A program made the translations under genes and the position numbers. DNA of 64,000 nucleotides from Mikania micrantha (lineage: Eukaryota > Streptophyta > Magnoliopsida > Asterales > Asteraceae), in contig CM018680.1 of NCBI GenBank assembly GCA_009363875.1, positions 63,957,279 to 64,021,278 of the forward strand, read 5' to 3'. Of the stretch, positions 19,690-30,680 are shown piece after piece; position 1 is the stretch's first letter; each line of letters opens with the position of its first letter. The notes under the pieces are model-generated. The model searched no databases and had not been told where the DNA came from. It saw only the letters and a list, made by a program, of their open reading frames with translations.

Positions 19690-19850
19690 AGAGGCGACAG
19701 TTAGGTTTAGCGGCGATTTTTGTCGCCACTAATGATTGCATCAGATGGTCAAAATTGAGCATTAGTGGCGCAGCGACCGGGTCAATAGCGGCGATTTTGG
19801 ACCTTTAGCGGCGATTTTTGTTGCCGCTATTGCTACTTTTTCTTGCAGTG
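19690..19850. repeat. Right subterminal palindromes and terminus of CACTA 2
   Basis: GGCGATTTTTGTCGCC is a near-perfect palindrome and occurs twice with variants (GGCGATTTTTGTTGCCGC), together with GGACCTTTAGCGGCG units. The end TTTTTCTTGCAGTG at 19850 is the inverted CACTGCAAGAAAAA terminus. The next bases, TAG, may be the 3-bp target duplication. Confidence 0.8.
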
Positions 19851-20510
19851 TAGAAAAAACATGTGGCTCTTCATATGACGCTTACATCAAAAGATATTTA
19901 TTATGTGATATGATCTTACTACTTTAATTTATAAAAAGCTTGAACTGGATTGTTGAGTTATTTACGGCAATTTATTTGTAATAAGTCATAAGTAATTGCA
20001 AAGGTAATTATGTAGATACTATGCGGGCCAATTCAGCCTACGGAAAAGTCTTCAAAGCTACGAAGAGGGGAGAACTACAAATGCTAGTATCACAACAAGC
20101 TAGCAAACTTTGCGAACATGATACAAGCGAACTTTGAAAATATTCTAGAACCATTTTTGGATTACATGGAATCAAATGTGTGCTCTAATTAATGTTTTTA
20201 TAACTAGACCGAATATTGAGCCAGACGTCTTACCGTTAAACTAGTCGGACTAACCAATCGGAACAAATTTAAGAACAAGATGACATAATAAATACTTAAA
20301 AAATATTTAAAAAATTATATAATTTCAAAAGCTTTTAAATAACATGATTATGTGTATAAAATATATGGTTTAATTTTAATGTTTCGTGCTTTGCATTTTA
20401 AAGGAAAAAAAAACCAATCCAAACACCTTTCATTTCGCATAACGGTAACCGACCTATTCAACTAAGGACAGGCCAAAAACATCATACCTATATATATATA
20501 TATATATATA
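19851..20510. other. Intergenic A+T-rich spacer with (TA)11
   Basis: No frame or family is recognisable. It ends in a run of 11 TA units at 20489-20510 into which the Helitron is inserted. Confidence 0.6.
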
Positions 20511-20536
20511 CTAGTAGGAAACCCGCGCTATGCGGC
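20511..20536 (-). other. Helitron 1 3' terminal hairpin and CTAG end
   Basis: The + strand shows CTAGTAGGAAACCCGCGC followed by TATGCGGCGG. CCGC at 20523-20526 pairs with GCGG at 20532-20535. This is the replication-termination structure of Helitrons. Confidence 0.75.
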
Positions 20537-21444
20537 GGCGGCAACAACATTTTATATTGTGGTACTCACTTTTTGTTAGTTTGCCGATCAGTTCGTGATA
20601 TGTTGTGTAATACTTCTAATTTTTGATTCGTAGCAACGATATGGTCTATTTGTGCCACGAATCTTACATATGTCAGTTGAATAATAACAAACACACGAAT
20701 AAGGTTATGATTCATGGGTAAAATAAACATTATATAGTTAAGTTGTAAATGAAATTAAAAATTAAGGAAGTAATTACATAGTATAATTTATGAAATAAAC
20801 ATACCTATTTTAGGATCCAAGAGTTTTCTCAATGCAGCCATTTTCCCATTAGCCAAAACTTCCTTTGATTTTGTTTTTGGCCTCCCATGATCTTTAGCCT
20901 CCCACCGATTTTCTTTCTTCCTATTTGCTAGAAGATCAATAACACCTATGCATGCACAATGTTTTTTTCTATTGGAAAAGAACAAAAAATAGTGAGATAT
21001 AAATCCCAGGTTAAAAAAAAAATACAATGAAAATCTTACCAATTTTTCCTATATATTCTAAAATGCACTTTTAGCAACCTTTGAGCTTTAGAGATGCACG
21101 ACCAGAATTGACCCATGGAACTTTCAGCCCATTTTTGTTTGACATGTTAGAAATACATGTCCTGAATTTACCTATTTTACAAAACTGCAGCCACATATGA
21201 ATATGAAAAGATATATTCACCAGTTGTAAAGCAAGATCAGCACAAAATTTTCTTATCATATCAGCAAAAGAAATATTCAGATTAACCTATCAATTTTAAA
21301 ATTACAGCAACAATATAAAGAAGAGATAATAGATACATGTTTAATGGAGAGTACAAACCTTGTAAAGATGTGAATTAACTTCTGCACAAGTTTGATGGAG
21401 AGTTTAAAGAGAAGCACCACTAAGTTCAAACTAACCACCAGGCG

Positions 21445-21621
21445 AGAAATGTAGCACCGGTCGATATCAAAGTGCGTGACACACTTGTAATAACACCATC
21501 AGGTGCAGATTATTCGATTGCAACTGGAATATTTGTTGAAGGATCTGAGTTACCAAATAAACGACTGCCCTGGATATGCCTGCGAGTTGCTCAAAACAGG
21601 AATAAAACAATAAAAATATGA
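21445..21621 (+). other. Open frame on + strand overlapping the last captured exon
   Basis: A frame without ATG reads ARNVAPVDIKVRDTLVI, TPSGADYSIATGIFVEG and SELPNKRLPWICLRVA. It begins after an acceptor-like AACCACCAG and ends at TGA about 21619. It overlaps the - strand piece at 21579-21510, so at most one of the two is real. The family is not recognised. Confidence 0.25.
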
Positions 21622-23565
21622 AAAATACACCTAATTTTATCAACAAAAACGATTCTCATAGAAAGAAAGTGAAAACCATGAACATATATACTGTACAAAT
21701 AAATCATACTGATAGGCTGATAGCAAGTACAATCAGCGCATGTACATGTCTCATTATACCTGCCAGCAATACATACATATCTTAACTCTGGAGTATATAC
21801 AACTTTACTGTAGTTTTTCTCAACATAATCCAACAGACCCCTTGTTTGATCAACAACTACAAAGCATTCATGTGAATATGTGATTCTCCTTTCTTTAGTC
21901 GTCCAAACTGCAATCCATTAAAGCAAACACCTGAGAGAACAAAAGAAAACAAAATGAAAAAAAAAAACTCTGCTGCCACCATTGGAGCAACCAAAAACAG
22001 CAGACCCGACTGGTTTACGGTTGCGGCTAAATTCAGAAACCATCCCTATAAAAAACTATATTGTTTTCTAAAAACAAAAAAAAATACAGATAAAAAAGAT
22101 ATCATATTTTCTTGTTTTTAGCTTTTACAGCCAGAATTACTACATTTTTGTTGCAAATATGCAACTTTCTAGCAATAAACAACAAATATATGACAATGAA
22201 TATGATATAAGCATTTCAATCAGTAACAATAACAAACTCTTCTTGTGGTTGTTTATAATCAACCAGATATCTCTGTGTAATCATATTCATAAAAAAACAA
22301 CCAATCAATCAATTGTGTTACAACAAATACCTTGGAATTGCATTCTTGATCTGTTGGTGGGATATCAGGAGGAACCTGCAAGATGATAGAAACATTTTTG
22401 TAAAAAAATAAAACATTGAATGTAAGGAAATCTGTAATTATACAAGAATCAAATGTCTAATTTTTGTCTTGACTAAATAGCTTAAGAGTAGGTAAATTAC
22501 CATGTAAGCTTCGTAAATACGATCAGAGTTATGTGGATGCATAAAAATCTTTGTCGCCAACATGGCCAACCAGAACTGGAACAAAGAAGGTTTTGCAACC
22601 TATAACTAAATAATCCGTATTAGTTTTACTTAACATAAAATGTTACAATTATTGACAACAAATCATAATCAAAGACACAAAAACACATAATCTGATGCAA
22701 ACAAAAAAATGCATCACCAAACATGCAAAAGCCATCCAAAAGATACATAATCCATTATTGTTTTCGGATACTAATATGAATTTTTTTACTATTGTTTAAG
22801 GTTGCCCGAGATTTGTGTTTTGAACCAGATTATCTAATTTTTAAGAGTTTCTTTTTTTGCTTTAGCATCCGCATCCAATACAGATTCATTGTTTACATCA
22901 TCACCTTCAACTACTACTTCTTTTAGCAATTTCACACCCACCACATATGATAAAAACAGCTTGCACACTCATTAATCCATCATTAATCAAGAGTGCAAGC
23001 TGTATTGAAATAGTGATGCATCAGTTACAAAATATGCAAGCATACATGCCTGAGCCTAAACAACTTAACGGTTTTTAGAGACTTCAATAACATCTACACG
23101 TAATACATAAACAAACCAACACCATTAGTACTCGTGGTTAAAAAATTCCATACTTTAAAAGACCTTCAACAATGGGAAGACATAAAGCAATTTAAAATTG
23201 TAGGACAATCTGTAGCTAAACCACAACCATGGACAACACCATTTCTAATTTATTTCCCAGCAGGCCATCACCAATTACCATAGGGCAGCTCGTAGCTGTT
23301 TTCATTACTTGTATCCACTATGACTATCTTAATCCACTACTAAACTTCTCAAATAACAAAAAAAACAACCGAATCATCTATATCTAAATAAAAATCAAAA
23401 TTTATATCAGGACATGGCTTTAAACCATCAATTTCAGCCATGCACCCATAAATCGGGGTTTGGTTGCAGATTTCTTACCTTAATCCTACCGGAGAAAGAG
23501 TAGGGTCGTCGAACACAGTGTGTTTTGTTCCTCCACTTTTCGAAACTCCCGATTTTCTTACCCAT
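21510..23565 (-). pseudogene. Exons of a captured gene (unidentified) inside Helitron 1
   Basis: On the - strand, ATG 23565 opens 29 codons (MGKKIGSFEKWRNKTH...) that end at AAG and donor GTAAG at 23479. A 25-codon piece 22575-22501 (FWLAMLATKIF, HNSDRIYEAYM) is framed by TTGTTCCAG and GTAATT. A 15-codon piece 22375-22331 (VPPDIPPTDQECNSK) is framed by CTTGCAG and GTATTT; both have phase 0. A piece 21907-21760 (ITYSHECFVVVDQTRGLLDY, YTPELRYVCIAGR) ends at a GTATAA donor. A last piece from 21579 (HIQGSRLFGNSDPS) reaches TAA at 21510. I do not recognise the gene. Some joins are not in phase, so it is probably rearranged. Confidence 0.45.
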
Positions 23566-23941
23566 CTCTCGGAATGAAGATCAACAAAACCCTATCAGAT
23601 CTCACAGGCTAGAAAAGCGGTGACGTTGTTCTAGTGACACTTCTGGGTAGCAACCAACACCACGACCGACGTTGGAGGAGAGCTCTCGTTGGAGTCGACT
23701 GCATGTACACAATCCGTGATGGAGCCTGAAGATTTGAATTTGTGTGGAGAGAAGATGGGGATGAAATGAGGCGGTTTAGGGCTTTACATACACACACCGG
23801 GAATTCAAAATTTTCACGGGTGGTAACAATCTGCAATATAACTTGTACATGAGGCTGAATTATTTGTACAACTCTTAAAATTAAGAGTTTTTAGTAAATT
23901 ACCTTTATATCCTTCCTATATGTATTATATAGTAGTATAGA

Positions 23942-24799
23942 TATTGGAGAGAGAGTGTTCAAAACTCTTAAATTTAAGAGGTACAAGCTTATAAACATAA
24001 TGTACAACTTGTTCATGCATATTTTAATTTAATGAAAATTTTCAACTTCCGCCCTTGTAAATTCCGTCACTTTGGCTTTTAAAGTTGCCCTAATTACTTT
24101 AATATTCAAGATATCCCCATCCTCATCTCCATCATCAACGGTTGTTCTTTGCCGACGGAGGTGCAGATCTAATTGATGTCAAGGGGGTGGCAAGACCCCA
24201 CTTAACACTAGTTGGTTAATGTAAAATTTTTAGAAAATCAAGCTCAAAAAAATTAGGCCCCCATGTTTTATTTTACTAGGCCCTTTCTTTATGTTAATCT
24301 CTCAATGATGACAAATTTAATTCATAACAATATTCACTTTTAACTAGAATTATCATACTTGATGCAACTTCAATTTCAACCTTATGTTCAAAAGTATATG
24401 TATTTATGTGAATTTTAAATCTTCTATCTGTATTTGCAATTTTGATGCTTTTTAAAACTATAATATAACAATTTTCACTATTATCTGAAAGCTATTGGAT
24501 TATACAATATTTAATCTTCAAATAATAGAGACTTATTCAACATGTTGTGTAAGTATGTTTTTGTTGCTGAACTGATTTTTAAAAATCGAATAAAATCAAT
24601 AGGTAATCATTTTGGAGAAAATAATATCTCGTTGGAAAGATAATTGAGTCTATTTTCTACAAGTTTTTAGAACGAGTAATTATAAAGAAAATTAGTGCAC
24701 AAAAAATGCAATTGAAAACAACTTAACAGATTTTGTAAAAGCTGATTTTTTTGATAAATGACAGATCAGTCCTGCCTGCTCTTTGAAAAATCATAAAAA
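23942..24799. other. Spacer right of Helitron 1
   Basis: No gene is seen. The first 70 bases contain AACTCTTAAATTTAAGAGG and GTACAACTTGTTCATG, which resemble the 5' end of Helitron 1 just to the left, so they may be a remnant of an older related Helitron. A G-rich patch CAAGGGGGTGGCAAGACCCC lies near 24180. Confidence 0.4.
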
Positions 24800-25260
24800 T
24801 GTCACACCCCACCTTATGGTAGAATAAATTAGGGTGTGATGTGTAATTGTCCAAAATCTCATATTGCTATTTGTAATTTCAATATTTTAACAATCCCATT
24901 TAAAATTTTACACATTCATTGCATTCAAACATGTCACATCCCGACCAACGGTAGAATAAGTTAGGGCGCGATTGTGAATGCTCAAAAGCTTATGGTGCTA
25001 TGTTAAGGTTTCAATATTTAAAACATCCATATTAAATTATTCAAACAACATTCAATAACATTCAACAACATATAATAGTTCAAAACAAATTACAAATGAA
25101 ATACTAAGTGATGTTTTAATTAACTAGGTCATCTCAACCTAATATGTGTCTATGTCATATGTCTTCATGTTAACGTGTTACATATGTAAAATAAAAGTGT
25201 TAACTATTTGCATAGTTAATTAGCAACTCAAAACAATTTAATACAATTCATAAAAAGGAT
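24800..25260. repeat. Degenerate LTR-like sequence with 132 bp direct repeat
   Basis: TGTCACACCCCACCTTATGG at 24800 recurs as TGTCACATCCCGACCAACGG at 24932, each followed by GTAGAATAARTTAGGG and an A+T-rich tail. TGTCACACCCC is a common LTR start in plant gypsy elements. The words AACTAGGTC and TGTTACAYA appear at 25125 and again near 27030, suggesting pieces of the same old LTR. Confidence 0.45.
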
Positions 25261-26763
25261 GCAAAACTATTAATTTGTTGTAGCTTGCTTGTACAGAGAG
25301 TTTATTAGATGCTAAAGGAACTGATTAGTAAACGGGTTATGCTAAATATACCCCCCTTTGTATTTTTTTTACTTGTCGTACCCCCTCCTTAAGTTTTTTA
25401 AATATATACAATTAAACCTTATGTTTTTAGTTACTAAAAAGATCCATAAACCTTTAAACAAAAACGTGAGAGACTGTTTTTACAAAACTCAAACATCACG
25501 GAATCATTATCATCATCAATTCATCGTTTAAAAATCAAATCGATACGAAATCTAAGCCTAAATAACCATAGTTGAACTCAAACTCAAAATCTATTAAAAC
25601 GAGCATAAAACTCAAAATTAATTGAACCCAAACAATCATTTAACCTCTGCGAAACTATATGCGTAAACTAAAACTATTCACATTCTCAAACAAATCAAAA
25701 AAAAGGCATGTAAGAAACCGGCGGTTCGACTTCGGTTCATCAAACAACGAACATGAATTAGTTAGCTAAGGTAGGTGTTTCATATACAATTACACTCGTT
25801 TTTGTTCGAGGAATGAAAGCCCTATGTTTGTAACAACAATCGGGCCTCAGTTCAATCGAATTTGAACAAAGAGGAACTAGGGTTCATACAATTAAATATG
25901 ATTTTGGATGAATTTAATTTTATATTTTGTATAGGGTATGACAAGTATGAGGGGATACGTTTAGTAGACTTTAACATAAAAATAATATTTGGTGCATTTT
26001 GGTTTGGTGCATTTTGGTTGTGTTATATGGTTGTGTTATATACGTTTACACCCTTAGTAAACTGATCATGAGTTTTTATAGGAATTTTTGTCCATTTCAA
26101 ATTTTGGTTTAAATTTCGTATTCTCAGTTAAAGGTTGCGCATTTACAGCTGTATTCGTTATAAATTGTTAACTGGGATCATTTCCGCAATCACGGAGGTT
26201 GCCAAGTTTAAGGGAAATCGATCTAGAACGTGTTATTTTGTGCTAGGATTGAAATAGGTCGAATATGCAATCCATGGGTTGGCTGGTATATTAGACAGGT
26301 AAGGGGAAAGTAGGTTTTGGGGTTTGGCAGGTTTATCCCATTAGCTTTGGTTCTTTTATAATTTCAGTTTAAAACTCTCTTAAGGCTAAAATATGTTTCT
26401 ATTTATTACATTATGAGCCCACTAGTTTACATTAGAATATTTTATGTTTCAAAATATTTATGAAGTTTATAAACTTCTTATTAAGTATTTTTGCTCAACA
26501 CTTTTTAAAACATTTTATACATTTTTGGCATTTTCTTATAAAAATCATATTTTTATTAATTTAAGAATTAAATTAATTTTATTTATTTGTTTGTTTAGTA
26601 TTACTAAATCTCCTAATATATTAGCAGATCATTTTTTTATGTATGTATATATACATATACACATATATGCATATTTATACATACCGAGTCTTATAACAAA
26701 CTTATAAAAATGTTTTAATAATTAAAACTAACTTATAATAAGCTTGGATTTACATACATATAC

Positions 26764-26767
<4 letters not shown>
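25261..26767. other. A+T-rich DNA without recognisable genes
   Basis: Open frames here are short, Phe/Ile/Tyr/Lys-rich and typical of A+T-rich non-coding DNA. I see no domain, terminal repeat or duplicated target site. Confidence 0.5.

Positions 26768-26843
<76 letters not shown>
26768..26843. repeat. (ATA)n microsatellite, about 25 units
   Basis: An uninterrupted trinucleotide array ATAATAATA... of about 75 bases. It gives a poly-isoleucine frame on the + strand that is not a gene. Confidence 0.95.
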
Positions 26844-26845
<2 letters not shown>

Positions 26846-27105
26846 TGTTCAAGATCATCCCAAAATTTTCTTTTATATATATCATTTGACATTATAAAAA
26901 TTGAAATTACAACAAAAACCTTAGGGATTTTAAAACCAATTAAACAAAATATTCATTACATCCGAAAAATAATTCAATATCCAAAACTTAAACCAAAATC
27001 AAAACAAATTATTGTTCAAATTCAAATTTAACTAGGTCCATGATCTTTGTCTTCACCTTTGTCTCTAACATGTTACACAAATAAAATATAGTTTGGATCA
27101 ACTAT

Positions 27106-27634
27106 TTGTTTAGTTGGCGAGAACTCATAGATTTATATATAGAATCTCTTTCCATATACTACTTTTTAGATCTAGCCTCCCAATCAGGCATACCCCTCTC
27201 ATATATGGAACTTGACGCTCAAGTCTTGTTCCATTTCATTCATAGAGTGAGCTTCCCTTGGAACTTGGTATACGGTTTAGCCCGTTAAGTAAAAAAATAA
27301 AAGGAATCTTCTAAGCAGGAGCACAAATGGAACTTTCTTGTGGTTGTACTTTCTCTTCCCAGGTATGTTTCCTAAAAGGCCACACACTCTTTATGATGAA
27401 CAACTTTCTTGGAAAATGAAATATTTCATCAAATGGTGGAGCACTTTGGGCATCAAATTTTGTACTTTCAATAGTTCCAGAATTTAGGGAGACCCCTACG
27501 TTCAGATCGGTGCTACGTTCTTCTCTTCTGGAGAAAGGGCTTTCTTTATAGATGAACAAGTTGGGTAAGGGGGTGGAACTTGAAGAGCTTCTTACCCCTT
27601 GTGGCTGCCTTTACTTTTCCCCCAAACACAAGCC
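27106..27634. other. Left flank of the solo LTR, possibly organelle-derived
   Basis: The base composition and wording change here from A+T-rich repeat DNA to more balanced sequence (for example GGAACTTGGTATACGG and GGGAGACCCCTACG). On the - strand, 27559-27311 is open (SPFSRREERSTDLNVGVSLN, ESTKFDAQSAPPFDEIF) but matches nothing I can name. The flank on the other side of the LTR (31253-31500) is similar in style. A nuclear copy of mitochondrial DNA is one possible reading; I cannot confirm it. Confidence 0.3.
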
Positions 27635-27869
27635 TGTAACATCACTGTATTTCAGGCAATTACATTACATAAATGTTTGTACTGTTAAGACCTGATATGA
27701 TAATTAATAATTACTATGATTACTGGATGCTATTATTATTGGTATACATTATTGAGAACACATGATTATAAGCATAAACCCTGGGAAGTTTAGTTTGAAA
27801 CACAACTAAATAGAACCAGAGAGTTTATCACAGTTGAATTAACATGATATGGGTCGTTGACTTGGAATG

Positions 27870-28265
27870 GTAGTGGGATGGGATTCTATAACCAAAGATA
27901 GGCAAGGATATAATCATGGTTTATCGAAGAGGTGGGGGGATGGCGGCTGAGGCAGTTGCAACTGACCTCTACGTATGCCCTATACATAAACCATCTTCGA
28001 TTTATCATGATTATATCAGTGTTGAGGCTTTGGTGAGGAGAATCCGAGGTTTTGGTTGGGAATGACAGAGAGTTATGAGTTAGTTATTGTTTGGTTGCTA
28101 AACATAATCAAGGACACATGGTCATGGTTTATGGAAATGGTGGTGGGACGGTGGCTGGATAGGTTGCGACCTACTCCTACATATGCCCTATACATAAGCT
28201 TATTTCGGTCTATCATGGATGTGTCAGTGATATGGTTTAGTGGGACTCGGATTGGGAAACTATAA
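27870..28265. repeat. Two diverged tandem units of about 200 bp in the solo LTR
   Basis: The words TATGCCCTATACATAA, ATCATGGTTTAT and GGTGGxGGGAxGGxGGCTG occur in the same order at 27890-28000 and 28110-28220. Confidence 0.65.
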
Positions 28266-28826
28266 TATTCAAGATAATAAAATAATGAGAGCGTTATTGG
28301 AAATGATTACGCGATGGTGAGGTTACGATTATAAATTAAACGCGAATGTTATTTCAGAAATATTAACTGAATAATGTATTCGCGTGGGTGACGATTCACA
28401 CGAATATAATTATTAGGAATAATATTCTGAAATGATATTCCATAAATCGTTATTCGAATCGAAATACGATACGAGCGTTGGATTCGAAAAGGTGATGATC
28501 TTTATGAATACGTACGTAAGTAACGCGTTTTGATGAGATAACGAAATAATATCTAACGATAATAAAATAAGAAAAATAAGTTTAAAAACGTTTATTAGGA
28601 ATTACCACCTAAGACGTATCTGAACAAAACGCCTATTTAAATGAATGATTTAACGAAACCAAACGAAATCATTTTACGAAACAATTTTAAATAAAATCAT
28701 TTTAATAAAACGAAACATAATTATTTAAATGTGCTATGTTTTAGATATAATTTATGAAGGGAACCGAGCATAATAAACGTTTTAACGCGAAATGAACGAA
28801 ACCGAGCACACGGGATTGGTTCGGGG

Positions 28827-28833
28827 TATAAAA
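28827..28833 (+). promoter_or_regulatory. Predicted TATA box of the solo LTR
   Basis: TATAAAA in GGTTCGGGGTATAAAAGGGG is followed by a CT-rich leader from about 28850. It fits an LTR promoter. Confidence 0.6.
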
Positions 28834-29214
28834 GGGGTGGATCACCCTAACTTCTTCATTTTCACAAGCATCTCTCTCTAGAACACCATTTCCGAACCTA
28901 CTTTCTCTCTCTAACTTCTCTCTAAGATTTCTCTTTCGTTTCGCAACCATTTCGTGAGATCTTGGTGCCTAAACGTTCGCGTGATTGAGGAAAACAAGAA
29001 CCTGTGGAGAAATCTGGCATTTGAACACGATCTGGAGGTAAATCCGGCAATTTTCTTTTGGTTTTCTTCTTTAAACAACCGGTAAAAACCCCTAGCTTGT
29101 AAAACACGATCTTATCATCCTAAAACATTTAAACGAGATTATAACGAGGTGTAGGATTGTTTGGTTCGGACCTGCAACATGAAGAAAATCCAATGGAGAT
29201 GATGATGAACAGGT

Positions 29215-29700
29215 TTGGCTCGCGAGGGATGCAGGTCGGCGAACCCTTGATTGGCCGAACCTCCTCTCAACCTAAACCGTCTGAACCACGAACCTTGAGA
29301 TGGTCCGAACCTTGTGCCAACCGAAGCTCTTATCAGCGAACCTCGACATGGTGCATGGCCGAACCTATGGTGGAACGAACTTCTCATCAGCAAACCCTAA
29401 TGAAGCTGCGAACCTCACATGCCACGAACCCACATATGGCTGAACCTAAAGCTTCTATTTGGCCGAACCTTGAGATGGGCGAACCTTGATAGGGCCGGAC
29501 CTGATCTAGCCGAACCAATGGTCACCGAACCCTAACACCTTGGACAGCCGAACCATAGGAGCCACGAACCGGAAGGCTAAGATCCTAAGCTGTTTAACCC
29601 ATTCATGGGCAGCAAACCTTTAACCATGGCAGCGAACCTAGGACCCTCGTGAACCCTATGAGCTGTCGAACCTATTTCATGAACCAAGGGAACGGGTGCA
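29215..29700. repeat. Irregular CGAACC array in the solo LTR
   Basis: The hexamer CGAACC, usually preceded by G or C and followed by T or C, occurs about 16 times in 480 bases, at spacings of roughly 15-40 bases. The sequence between hits varies, with recurring TTGAGATGG and CATGG. Open frames on both strands here are products of the repeat. Confidence 0.8.
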
Positions 29701-30439
29701 TGAGTACATGAAACCAAAAATAAACAAAGGAACGTGCATGCATGAACATTTTGAGGATTACCACCTTTTCCATCATAAACACAAGTTTTTAGATCATGGA
29801 TTTATAAACATTGAGCATTCTAGGAGAATAGCCTAAGTGGGATTTCTTAAACTTAATTTACAATTTAACAAGTTAAAGACATATCGGTTAACTCAAGTAT
29901 TCATGCATGCATGCACATGAAGGTGTACATATGTGTATAAGGTTTACCACCTTTACAACATGTATAACTTTTATACTCTCACTAAAACCATTATAAATGG
30001 ATTGATTAAATTAATTAATGTTAAACCGATCCTTTATAATGAGGATAGGAAACCTTAATGGTTATCACCCTAACCTAGGTAATAAACCTAAGTAACTCGC
30101 GCACCTAATAATTAAAGGACTAACGAATACGAAGAGCTTAATCATGATTAAACATTGATACTTATGAATATGAAACATACGATAAATTACAGGTTATTGA
30201 ATTACTTTTGATTTCACATATGTGAGCGCGCATACTACAAAACACCGAATCTGAGGAATTCTGGTGAGTTCTCATAACCTCCTTTTTGAAATCATTTTGT
30301 TTTTAAACTTGGAGGTGGAATATGTATACCAGATTTAAAATATTATTTTGATAACATATGGGTTACACCTGGATTATCAATATGATATTCATATTGTTGA
30401 ATTATTAGTGATTGTGAATTGTTATGGATGATTGCATAT

Positions 30440-30680
30440 TCCGTGAGTCATTGTTGGTTTAGTTGACTTTGGTCCTCCGCAATGATTGAGTTACTGTTGG
30501 TGAGTTGACTAAGGTCCTCCTCAGTGATTCCACTGTTGGTTGAGTTGACTACGGTCCTCTGCAGTGCATGTAAGACACTTATACTATTTAGGAATATCGT
30601 TGGTTGAGTTGACTAAGGTCCTCCGTGATGATTCCGCCGTTGATTGAGTTGACTGAGGTCCTCCACGGTAACTTATATTG
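30440..30680. repeat. Minisatellite with GTTGAGTTGACTAAGGTCCTCC units in the solo LTR
   Basis: The core TTGAGTTGACTAAGGTCCTC recurs five times with one- to three-base changes, spaced about 40-60 bases apart and interleaved with GCAGTGATTCCACTG-like words. Confidence 0.85.

Larger units (their letters stand above)
13530..19850 (+). mobile_element. CACTA (En/Spm) transposon 2, internally deleted
   Basis: The right terminus, read in reverse, is CACTGCAAGAAAAAGTAGC, a CACTA-type end, at 19850. Subterminal palindromes of GGCGATTTTTGTCGCC type occur at both sides (13540-13620 and 19690-19830). Inside are pieces of the large transposase gene (15706-17532) and a TNPA-like gene (17718-19487), both on the + strand in the usual order. 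I find no CACTGCAAG terminus on the left. The left border abuts the end of the SIRE-A LTR at about 13450-13530, so the terminus is either truncated or too diverged to see. Confidence 0.8.
20511..23941 (-). mobile_element. Helitron 1, 3.43 kb, both ends visible
   Basis: On the - strand the element begins TCTATACTACTATATAATAC at 23941, preceded by A. It ends TTTCCTACTAG at 20511, followed by T. A hairpin CCGC-ATAGC-GCGG lies about 12 bases before the CTAG end. TC at the 5' end, hairpin plus CTAG at the 3' end and insertion between A and T are the defining marks of Helitrons. I see no Rep/helicase gene, so it is non-autonomous. It contains what look like captured host exons (21510-23565). Confidence 0.8.

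Noticed and set aside
26744..27031. 95-codon frame with a poly-isoleucine run
   Set aside because: It is the translation of the (ATA)n microsatellite with A+T-rich flanks; no coding signal.
29139..29489. Overlapping frames of 84 and 110 codons on both strands
   Set aside because: Both are products of the CGAACC array in the solo LTR.
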